Source: Sphacelaria rigidula
Lineage: Eukaryota; Phaeophyceae; Sphacelariales
DNA: 28,319 nucleotides
Direction: 5' to 3'
Assembly: GCA_964200075.2 (NCBI GenBank)
Contig: CAXNAA020000101.1
Location: 1 to 28,319 of the forward strand
Shown here piece by piece: positions 20,290-28,319 of this stretch. The notes below the pieces were generated by a model, which saw only the letters and a program-made list of their open reading frames with translations, was not told the DNA's origin and ran no database searches. Each line of letters starts with the position of its first letter. The first letter of the stretch is position 1. A program made the translations under genes and the position numbers.

Positions 20290-23200
20290 CTACATGGCGT
20301 TTTGAACGGATGCTCATGACTTTGAGTTTTGCGTGCGACTGACGTATCAAACCACAGAATGTGTGACATTCCATGTTTGGCGCGCAAATTTGCAATTAAC
20401 GGATGAATGCCGCCGTCAGTACGCTAGGATCCTCATTCTGCTAGTTTGCAAGGTAGCAAGGATATAGTGGGTAGTCGCGAATTCAACAATGGGTGGTGAC
20501 GGGAAAGTGAATCCACCTGTGGGTGCCACCGCATGTTGGAATCATGATTCCTCTGTCTGAGAAACGATTGCCGTGTGAACAGGATACTTGAATTGTGTGG
20601 TTCGAACTTGCTCCGATTGAGCGACCAAGCTAAGTCGCAAGCCTCAAAAGGGTGCTATTGCAAGGTGCAATCTATTTCACCACTGACATGGTCGATCCAT
20701 TCAACCGACAGCGTTGTTCACTTGACTCACATGAACTACCAACACAGCGATCGATTTGTCGAGGGTTGAGGGGTTGAGATTCCTCCTTCCTTCACATGCA
20801 CCACCCATAATAAGCTTGTCCTTCAGAAGTTTTCACCTTGAGTATGGCCCTTTCTCTCAAATCCACCGCCTTTCGTAGTTCAGCAAATGTGTGGGAAGCA
20901 GCACTCTCGGCTGCCTGTGTACTTCGTTCGATACCGTGTTTGACCGCAGCAACGACTTCTACGGCGCCTTGCACAGTGGCTAACCTGCAGTCAGCGTAAG
21001 AGTTGACGATGATTCAAAGCAGTTAATATCTGGTAGAAGTTACTCGAACCACAAGTAGAATTTACTCGAATTACTGGTAGTATCATTGCACACCGAACCA
21101 CTATAATGCATGAAAAAATCACGGAAAATCAATCGCTAGCAACGCGTGAATACCGCTCGCACACGCGTGAGCGCAGTATTAAAACGAGGCGCGAAAGCGG
21201 GTATGGATGAAGATGTTGCTAGCGAAGGTGATCCCGCACTTTGATAGTGACACGAAAGTACTGTCTCTGCCGTCCATCTCGCAGAGCGGTCAACGAGCGT
21301 ACTCGACACGCGAGGCCTTCTCAACCTCTTCACCGACAACTTTGTAACGGTAGCATTTACACCGAACCAAACTTCCGACAACAATGCATACGGAGAAGCA
21401 CTGGTAAATCTAGCTCTTGTCATGATTAACACGCAAGCGTTCCTCGGATTCGCACGTACCATCGGGGGAAGATGATGAGACGACGATCGATGTGATTCAC
21501 GATCGTCTGTAAACGTAGTTGCATCATCAGGGGATACAAAACTCAACATGGAATGATCCGAAACGTCTGCAAGGTCTCTTCTTGTGGAACAAAAACAATT
21601 TCCCCCAAGAAATGCCCCTTTGAGCGATTCGGCGATTTTTTTCGAGTGTTTTGACCTTCGCGGATTGTGCCACCTCGGCAAGATTTGCCATACTTCTCAC
21701 AAGGATTGTAGCGCATGTTTCCAATCTTTCGTGTGCTCAGTTCTGAGTTCGGCCGGCCAAGCAATTTCTCAAATAAGCCACAAAAATGTTCGAGTTCTCC
21801 GCAAACACGGGTACAAAGAAAAACACACACGATAGTTTGAGGGCTGTTCGAGAAATCGTTAACCCGGCCAAAAGTCAAATTGGGTGCACGAAAGATCGGA
21901 GAAGTCCGCTATAAGAAGGCTATTGGAAAAAGTAGAAATTGTTTCTATGAAGGCACAAATCTGCCAAGGCCCGTATCCCAGCAAAAATCGGCGCTGAATC
22001 ACCACAGAGGACATTTCTCGGAGTTTTTTTTCTCGTACCATATGAAGCGGTCTAAGACAGCTTCTTGATTCGAAAAGCAATTCTCTCGGAGGAGTGCCGA
22101 TGATACCTTTCCTCTGAAGAAGCTTCTCGTCCGAGAAGATCGCAAGGTGAATTATGCCAACTCGAAGTGACACTTCACTCTTAACCCCTAGACCGCGAGG
22201 TTAGTCTTCTGTTGAATCGACATCAATTTCAAGTGAAAAACAGTATGTATGCATTATCCAGAAAGACTAATCTCGCGGTCGAAGGGAGTAAAGGACTCTG
22301 GCGAATTTTCGCGTATTGCAATGCACACTGCTCGACTTCGGAGTGGGTTCGGGATTTTTTGCGCTGCAGTCACTAATATTTTGAAAACGTGCCGTCACGT
22401 ATGAAAGAATGATCGATCTTCTCCTTCCTGTGCAGGAAGTTGCTCCTTCGGTCAATAATCAAACTGTGGCCCCCATCAAAAAGACACGAAGGTGCTCCTG
22501 AACCGGCTCGAAAAACGAATCATTCCAAGGTGAGGTAATCTTTCGAGCGTTTCTGTCTGGCAAACGTTTATGGCAATCTTTCATATCACCAGTCTGCAAG
22601 AAGCGACCAGACACTCTTGTTTGACGCATCCAACAGTGTAGAAAACTCAGCGTGTCATGTCGCTCTCATCTGCCGCGAGGCGCGGGGTGCTCTCGGAAGT
22701 GCAGCGTTTCCCTCATATTTTAAGGGTAATAATGTTCTTTGTGACAGTACGAGTAGACGAAGACGCTTGAGCGGATGGGTTGACAACCACTACAAAAGGA
22801 AAGTGACTGTAGAACCTCCGTCTATCACGCAGCGACGAAATAATATCGTTGTCACCTGTGTCTAAGATTGACCGTATGCCGAGTCAGGCGTGTGCGATGT
22901 TTCACCTCAAGCTCCGGAGAAGTAGCTAGAGAGATGGAGTGTCCCGAATGCTCGGTCACACTGCAGTCGTAACAGATCAGCTGCCCACAGGGCTCTGAGC
23001 AGAAGAGCTTTGCTGAGACAGCGTTATGCCGCGGGCAAAAAATTGGGATATGATGCGCCTCTGATCTCCTAGAAGTCGCCGACACTGCGGGTTGTGTGCG
23101 AACATCTCTGCGTGCTCGCGTCAAACGCACTATCTTGTGTGCCTTCGTTGCTCGGGAACGAACGTGATCCCTGACATGAAACGCACAGAGAATGCTCTCG

Positions 23201-24013
23201 CAATCGACGCAGCGATGTGACCCTCTTACGTTATCGTCGCATAAATCGCAGTCACGCGAATATCGCTTGATGTCTTGCAAAGCAACAATGTTATCCGTTA
23301 GTGTTGATGTGTTGGACACTCCGGTGGTGGAGATGGAGCATATCGGACAAGGGAGAGTGTCTGCTGAGCCCGATCGCTGGAAGGCTTCCTCAGCGCAGGA
23401 CTGGCAAACCGTGTGCAGGCAGCCCGAGAGAATCTTGGGAATGTGGGAGAAAGAAAGGTCCACCGTTCGTCCCAAACCGCCTGCTGCATTCCTGTCAACA
23501 GCCATCCGTCCGTATCGCACAAATTCAGATAAAACGAACGTGCAGTGCTTCGGCTTTCCCCCCGCGTGCTGCGCCGAATGATACCTGGTACTCTGCGGTA
23601 CTCTGAAGCATACGTGGCACACATGAGTCCTCGTTTTATACTGAAACCAATATAAACACAAGTTACATTCAGAAATAATGCAGGAAGACGCCTCATATTA
23701 CGAGTGCCGACAGCTTCAGCGAGCGCCTCTTGAGAAAATATTTCTTGCTGTCAGCAGTCCTGCCTGTGGTGAAGCAATACTCTCCCTCGGATTCGGACTT
23801 CAATCGTGTATGACGAGTACAAATGCAGCCTAAGGTTTCAACGGAGTAGAATGTGGCAGCACAGTAAAGTGTATACCCTACTCGTGTACTATTGCTGATA
23901 CTGTACTCCGTCTGCACTCCTACCTACCTCCGCGGTAACTCGAAGTCATTGGTGCACACGGGACACTCCAGAAAATCTTCCGTAAACCCCCTGCTCTCTC
24001 GATCAACCGACAT
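19399..24013 (-). CDS. TRIM-like RING/B-box/coiled-coil protein, probable E3 ubiquitin ligase (4 exons)
   Basis: Exons (minus): 24013-23928, 23491-22856, 20984-20837, 20289 to 19477 or 19399. Intron phases 2, 2, 0 agree. RING C3HC4: C17, C20, C53, H55, C58, C61, C77, C80. B-box 1-like zinc site from C110/C113 through C123/C126, C131/H134, H138 and H147. B-box 2 from C181/H184 through C193, C197, C202/C205, H210/H213. A coiled coil runs from about 225 to 370, then a Ser/Lys-rich linker (SKNSKRKTK could be a nuclear signal) and a ~110-residue region with no recognised fold. This is the tripartite order of TRIM proteins; RING domains of this class transfer ubiquitin from an E2. The start is the ATG at 24013, close to the RING as is usual; an in-frame upstream extension to 24277 exists but is low-complexity. 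The C-terminus is unsure: exon 4 either stops at 19399 (about 586 residues) or is spliced at GTGAGT (19476) to an exon I could not identify. Confidence 0.86.
20837..20984 (-). CDS. TRIM-like exon 3 (coiled coil)
   Basis: Acceptor CTGACTGCAG, donor AAG/GTGAAA, phases 2 and 0. Encodes LATVQGAVEVVAAVKHG through AELRKAVDLRERAILK, continuing the helix begun in exon 2 (VNLRHR-LATVQ). The periodic Leu/Val/Ala pattern and RERAILK are typical of the coil after B-box 2. Confidence 0.87.
22185..22286. mobile_element. piggyBac-like MITE, copy 2
   Basis: Same element as 11690-11786 (shares GACCGCGAGGTTAGTCTTCT and CAGAAAGACTAATCTCGCGG). TTAA is present at the left (22181-22184); the right flank is AGTAA, so one target copy has decayed. 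It lies in TRIM-like intron 2. Confidence 0.85.
22856..23491 (-). CDS. TRIM-like exon 2 (rest of RING, both B-boxes)
   Basis: Acceptor GTTGACAG (23493-23492) gives the required phase 2 join and leaves 32 residues between RING Cys 2 and Cys 3, within the family range. A more pyrimidine-rich acceptor at 23434 would shift the frame and destroy the domain. Contains GCLHTVCQSC, LPCPIC, CDLC, CPRH and HSGHS. Donor CACAG/GTGACA, phase 2. Confidence 0.88.
23928..24013 (-). CDS. TRIM-like exon 1 (start, first RING cysteine pair)
   Basis: Encodes MSVDRESRGFTEDFLE, then the CPVC knuckle and TNDFELPR. Donor AG/GTAGGT, phase 2; reading on meets TAG at once. Confidence 0.85.
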
Positions 24014-24298
24014 CTGCTCGCAAACAACTTCTGTTTTGCATGTGCTCGCGGTCAGCTCCACGCACGTACAAATACGGGTGTGATATGAAACGGGTGCTGT
24101 CTTGCATAATGTATTGGGCTGTCTTGCATAATGTATTGGGCGTTGCGGTGCACTGTACTGTTGTCCAGTGGTCGTCGTGGCGGGGCATATCCGATATCTT
24201 TCCCATATCAGACGGTACAGTCCCGGGAACCGAAGTAGAAGAGGAGAAGGGACATCGACGAAACGCCACCCTATCAATGACGGTCCCGTACATGGTTC
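24014..24298. promoter_or_regulatory. Upstream region of the TRIM-like gene
   Basis: Presumed promoter and 5' leader of the minus-strand TRIM-like gene, containing the 22 bp tandem duplication. No TATA box or other defined motif can be placed with confidence. Confidence 0.35.
24097..24140 (+). repeat. Perfect 22 bp tandem duplication
   Basis: CTGTCTTGCATAATGTATTG plus GG occurs twice back to back, 84 bp upstream of the TRIM-like start codon, so in its promoter or 5' leader. Confidence 0.9.
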
Positions 24299-24691
24299 AT
24301 GACGTGGTTTTCGTTACTCATCGTTCAGACAACATTTGTGTACTGTACTGTATCGCTGCCATACGGGGTCAACGCCGGTACTATGCGTACTCCGTTCGCA
24401 CCGCTAGCACCATTTTTGCTGCTAGATTTGGCGAGAAGCTTTATTGTGCCTAGTAGAGTTACCTCAGCTATTGTTAGCAGCACTTCGGTACGTCGACATG
24501 TAGTTCGCCCTTCGGTACCAGGAGCAGCTGCGCCCAAGATGTCCTCGTATCCTGATTATGTGCCCAAAGATATCGAAGACATCCAGGAACCGGTGAGCAG
24601 CACGGTAGCTAAGGGGGTTCGTCTGTTGTTCGGCAAGCATTTCGTGTGCAGGAATTGCATCGGTATTTCCCTGGGATGTCCTGTACAATGA
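24299..24691 (+). CDS. Possible hypothetical coding exon (weak)
   Basis: A 130-codon frame, divergent from the TRIM-like gene. Its later part (from the ATG near 24539: MSSYPDYVPKDIEDIQEP) looks protein-like and meets a good donor, CCG/GTGAGC. Upstream in-frame residues are Arg/Ser-rich with few acids, as in an organelle presequence. I recognise no family, and no clear next exon was found. It could be the 5' exon of a gene in 24.3-26 kb, or chance. Confidence 0.25.
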   Translation: MTWFSLLIVQTTFVYCTVSLPYGVNAGTMRTPFAPLAPFLLLDLARSFIVPSRVTSAIVSSTSVRRHVVRPSVPGAAAPKMSSYPDYVPKDIEDIQEPVSSTVAKGVRLLFGKHFVCRNCIGISLGCPVQ

Positions 24692-26040
24692 ACCTGCTCA
24701 GGGCGATCTGTGAAGGAGCACGAAAACAAACGTTGAGACTTCCGCTCGTAACGTCCTGTTGTGCCACAGTCAACGGGGTATAACACCCCCCGTGATAGGT
24801 TTTCAACCCCTGTTTTCTCGACGAGTAACGCCCTGTATCACCGTAAGATGATGTATGCCGAAAGATTCGACATATATATGCAGCACGTAAGCGTTACCCC
24901 ACCCTTGATGGCGTGTCACCAATGTGGTTTTGGAAGTCGAGACTGGAGGAGAGTACAATGCGTGCATGTACATTACGATCGAAGCATTGGACCGTGACTT
25001 GATCGGGGAGGAAAGTAGTGAGTGACATATGCGGAACGGGGGAACGAAACGTGAATATTGACTTGGTGTGCAGAGTGCATTGTCGTATCAGTTACGGTGC
25101 AAATATTCTTACCAGTCGTTCAGACTCTGATCGGACAACCAACTTCTTACGGTCTATCGTTGGATGGGCACCCTGGGCTCTCGTAGACAGGATTTTCCAA
25201 ATGTTTTGGCCAGGATCTGCAAAACCTACCGCCGAGGCGGGGTCTTATCACAAGTGATTATCACTTTTCAAGAAACCCCTTTTGTAAAAAAAGACCGATG
25301 ATTGATTGTTGCAACACCTTCCCCCCCCCCCCCCCCAAAAAAAAAACCAAAAAAAAACCCTTACCAAAAAAAACAATTTATGACACCCCAACCAGGACAA
25401 AGAAACATCCCATTGACAGGGGCATAACCGAAGGCTTGACAGACAAGTCAACAGTCAACACAATCAAACATGACCCTGAGGAAATCGTTGCCCTCCCAAA
25501 CCAAAGCACATCGCTCCAGTCATTGCTGCTCACCAGCTGAGCATACTGTGCGTGACCTTGCTCAAATCGGTTTAGAATTCAGTGAGAAATGATGATTTGC
25601 GTGAGATGCGCCCATAGCACACGCTTAAAAACCGTCAGCAACAGCACGTTTTCGGTTGCTATTTGACACACACGCGGCCGCCTCTCATCCAATACCGGAC
25701 GGATTTCCGTCAAACAAAGACTGTCGTGTGTAGATGATGAAGAGCTAGCGCTTGAGATAATGTACATGAGTGGTGGGTGTCTATGCGTCGGTTTTCGTGG
25801 CTCGGTGTGTCGGCGCTGTGCTACCTCGTCGCGTCTTGTGCGCAGCAGGACAGAGATATTGGACTAACGGCCACTTTCAGAACCGCCGCATTTTTCACCT
25901 GTGTGCAGATCTGGTCTTCAATCTGGACATAACTGCTTGTCGATAAGACACAGCACTGGTCGTTGTGGGGGCAATCCCATTTCAAAAGAGGATTTTTTGG
26001 AAAATGATACCGGCTGGTTCACGGAAAAAACCCAAAAAAC
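24692..26040. other. No gene recognised
   Basis: Contains a long poly-C then poly-A tract (25321-25377) and scattered short ORFs. A minus-strand frame at 25579-25767 (62 codons, LTEIRPVLDERRPRVC) reads somewhat like protein but has no family match or clear splice partners. Confidence 0.4.
25321..25377 (+). repeat. Homopolymer tract: poly-C followed by A-rich run
   Basis: 17 C's, then runs of A broken by C pairs. Such tracts are prone to sequencing error. Confidence 0.9.
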
Positions 26041-26350
26041 GCTCATCGGCCAAACTTCACGCCGTTTGAAGGAGCTAGACCCTGAAATTTTGCACAAGCA
26101 TTTTACGGGTCATTACGCAACCTTGTAAGGTTGAGCTTTTTTTTCCCTTGAAAAAGAAATCCACCGTTTTTCGGGGGTACCATTTTTTCGTAGAAATTTC
26201 GATCCAGTCGGACCGCGTGAAACGGTGAAAACGAAAAAAAAAAGCTCTCGTTCATCCAAAGTTGCGTACTTATCCATAGAACACCTGTGCAATTTTTCAG
26301 CGTCAAACTCCTTGAAACGGCGTGAAGTTTCTCGCGTTTGTGCGATGAAC
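26041..26350. mobile_element. Foldback element, family 3, full copy
   Basis: The left arm (26041-26145) and right arm (26236-26350) are inverted: ACTTCACGCCGTTTGAAGGAG against CTCCTTGAAACGGCGTGAAG, and TACGCAAC against GTTGCGTA. The centre includes ACCGTTTTTCGGGGGTACC. No ORF. Confidence 0.65.
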
Positions 26351-26569
26351 CTTGCCGTGCCACGATGAAACCGCAAACTACTAGATTTTGGTATGAAAAT
26401 AACGTTCTTTGGGTCTTCTTTGACGTGAACATGAAAATTCAAGCATCGGTCTATCGAGTTTGGCCTTTGTAGGGCTCTTCCTTGGGTCTGCGGCGACTGG
26501 GAGTTTGCTACAAAAATAAAGAAAATATCGTGATGCCGGTTTTCTGGGGTCCCAGAATGGACGACTTCA

Positions 26570-26805
26570 GAAAAACGACTGGGATCCCGTTGGACCCCCG
26601 AAAAACGGTAATAACTTCAAGAAGTAGAAAAAACCGCGTTGATCGAAAATTGCGTAATGATTCATGACACATTTGTGCGAAGTTTCGGGTTCGAAATCCT
26701 AATAACTGCGTGAAGGTTTGCGCGTTTGTGCGAGCATGTGAGTTCAACCCTTTTGCAACCGTTGATGGAAAATTGACGATTTACATTTGACTTTATTTGG
26801 GCAAG
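26570..26805. repeat. Half of a family 3 foldback joined to a family 1 arm
   Basis: 26588-26740 aligns with the reverse complement of the left half of 26041-26350 (CCCCCGAAAAACGGT, TTGCGTAATGA, TGCGTGAAG). Directly after it, 26742-26805 matches the family 1 arm at 2360-2414 (AACCGTTGATG, GACGATTTACA, TTGGGC). Confidence 0.55.
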
Positions 26806-27631
26806 AAATGGTTGTTTTTCTACAGCGTTTGAGCGAACGATTCGCCCGAAGCGTGTTTTTCAGACCCGTGCGAATGGAACGTGGAAGAAAAGAAGGTTCA
26901 AAGGTTCTCTATTTTACGGGTATGACGAATTGTTCGACCCGTCGGTGTTTCCTAACCCCGGCCAGAGTGCAGGGCTGACCTTTCGTGAAGCAATCTTCAC
27001 GCCGCACCTGCAGTAGATGCTTCGCACCGCATCATAGCAAGCCTACTCCTAAGTTGCAATAACAAAGGCGACACCGACGGACTCATTTACCCCATTTATG
27101 CCCCCGTCTACTGTCTGTATCGCAAACAGTCACCATCAGGCCTTGTGGGAATGTGTTCACCTACTCCTCTGTACTGCGCGTGATCATGAGTTTTCAACTG
27201 GTATCAAGTGTAAACTCATGTCATGCAGGCTACTGTACTCTGTCGTACGCGTTTATACCGCACCATACTGCGGTTTGATCATTCCACAACGGCGACGAGG
27301 ATGTAATGCACCCCGTCGTTATACATACTCCTGGTGCAGCGTAGGCGGGGGCCTTTACTTTGGCGTATCCGATACAGGCTGTCACTTTGTAGGCTGTGAT
27401 CTTCCGGTACATCTCATCCTGCGCTTTGTGCTGTACGTTCCCACGACACCACCTCTATACTGTGGGTTGGTCATGCCTGAACGTTGCACAGCCGCACTTC
27501 GTGCTGCGTGAGGTGTATTACTCCAGCTCGCGCTATCGCGTTTGGACTGTCTGTCCTCGTGGGCGGCGTTGGGGTTTCATGCAATGATTTTGCATACCTT
27601 CCGTCTTCTGGCATGGAAGACCGTAACATCA
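26806..27631. other. No gene recognised
   Basis: The longest frame (plus, 27098-27511) is Cys/Tyr-rich and includes two loosely similar stretches (YCGLIIPQRR, YCGLVMPERC) that look like a diverged DNA duplication rather than a protein. No RNA gene seen. Confidence 0.4.
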
Positions 27632-28042
27632 TTATTCAGTTATACTGGACTGTAGTGAAGTGCTTTTACTGACTGTAGTTGTAGTTGGATCGGGCTGGTT
27701 GCGAAGGGCTGTCTCGGTCGGTTGTCGACCGTTTGCTAGCATATCGCCTATCTGGACGCTTGCAATCACGTCCGCTTGGTTTTTCCTACATAATCCTGCG
27801 TGCCTGGTAGCGATTTCACTTGCCGCGGTTACTCTGTTGACGTTTGGTAAGCGAGCGGAGGGGGCGGTGTGCGCCGGAGGGCAATGGGCTGCCCCAACCG
27901 CTCTTGCAGCTTTTTCAGCGAAGCGCCTGGCAGCATCCTGGCCGTGCTTCTCAGCCACCTTTTCCAGCTGAACGTGAATTGCATATGGGTCGCTCTTCAG
28001 CGCTTCCACATGTGGCGACGGGATTTCCACGTGCTCCGCCAT
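27632..28042 (-). CDS. Hypothetical ORF, 136 codons (weak)
   Basis: Starts MAEHVEIPSPHVEAL and contains an amphipathic Ala/Lys/Arg helix (KVAEKHGQDAARRFAEKAARAV), then a polar Thr/Ser-rich tail. The frame stays open upstream of the ATG to about 28116, but that extension lies inside a dispersed repeat (28082-28170), so it is not evidence of coding. No family recognised; it could be a terminal exon of a gene entering from the right, or a mobile-element remnant. Confidence 0.3.
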   Translation of the reverse strand: MAEHVEIPSPHVEALKSDPYAIHVQLEKVAEKHGQDAARRFAEKAARAVGAAHCPPAHTAPSARLPNVNRVTAASEIATRHAGLCRKNQADVIASVQIGDMLANGRQPTETALRNQPDPTTTTVSKSTSLQSSITE

Positions 28043-28081
28043 ATCGCTGTCGCCAGCCGTATAGCGTGGCTTCCTACGCTT

Positions 28082-28170
28082 GCAAACTCTGGATGATTCA
28101 GCCCACCAAAACGGTGCACTACTCTAATTTCAAGTATACGAATGTGACGGGTTCGTGCACCGAACTCGAA
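28082..28170 (-). repeat. Dispersed repeat, ~85% identical to 2247-2335
   Basis: The reverse complement shares TTCGAGTTCGGTGCA, GTATACTTGAA and GTGCACCGTTT with the loop of the family 1 foldback at 2163-2414, across ~88 bp. Confidence 0.7.
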
Positions 28171-28319
28171 TTGGCGTATTTCACAGATTCTACTGACAAA
28201 AATCACATATGTAGGAGTTTGTACTGTTTTGCGAGAGTCGCGTCGATGCACACAATTGGACACACTTCGCCCGTCGCATGATATCATTGGACAAACCCAA
28301 TCCGACCGCTCCGGGGTTT

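Noticed and set aside
23192-23606. Overlapping plus-strand ORFs of 101-129 codons
   Set aside because: Shadows of the RING/B-box exon on the other strand.
1-28319. CRISPR arrays, bacterial operons, rRNA genes, viral structural genes
   Set aside because: No regularly spaced repeats, ribosome-binding-site-linked ORFs, rRNA core sequences or viral hallmark proteins are present; the gene structure is eukaryotic.

Overview
The window is eukaryotic nuclear DNA. Coding sequence sits in short exons split by GT-AG introns of about 0.4 to 7.8 kb, coding density is low, and mobile-element debris is abundant. A large, intron-rich, repeat-laden genome with GTAC-rich low-complexity DNA and a RING/B-box (TRIM-like) protein suggests a photosynthetic stramenopile, most likely a brown alga. 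That placement is inference from overall character; no rRNA or organelle marker is present. None of the three genes shows up as one long ORF. Each was assembled by matching splice sites, reading phase and family motifs.

Layout. (1) Minus strand, 13367 down past the left edge: the N-terminal part of the beta subunit of the AP-3 adaptor complex. Five in-phase exons (193 residues) lie in the window, and the first intron is 7.8 kb and packed with repeats. (2) Plus strand, 13838-17951: a complete four-exon gene for a 163-residue Ctr-family copper transporter, starting 470 bp from the AP-3 beta start codon and diverging from it. (3) Minus strand, 24013 to about 19399: a TRIM-like protein with a C3HC4 RING, two B-boxes and a long coiled coil, in four exons; its C-terminal end is uncertain. 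It converges with the copper transporter across a 1.4 kb intergenic stretch. (4) 24.3-28.3 kb: mostly repeats, plus two weak coding candidates (plus strand 24299-24691, minus strand 27632-28042).

Mobile elements. There are two copies of a ~100 bp piggyBac-like MITE (TTAA target, matching ends) in introns of different genes. There are at least three families of foldback or long-inverted-repeat elements (2.2 kb; 8.8-9.5 kb; 26.0-26.8 kb) and a further 250 bp inverted-repeat element (4.8 kb). Two tRNA-like sequences with A and B boxes are each followed by a T run. Several dispersed or tandem repeats also occur.

Function. The genes do not form a pathway. AP-3 beta serves vesicle traffic to vacuole or lysosome-like organelles, Ctr imports copper across plasma or vacuolar membranes, and the TRIM-like protein is probably an E3 ubiquitin ligase. 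The only structural link is the short shared upstream region of AP-3 beta and Ctr. I found no clearly new multi-gene system. The most noteworthy points are the split copper-transporter motifs, the repeat-filled first intron of AP-3 beta and the small inverted-repeat element families.
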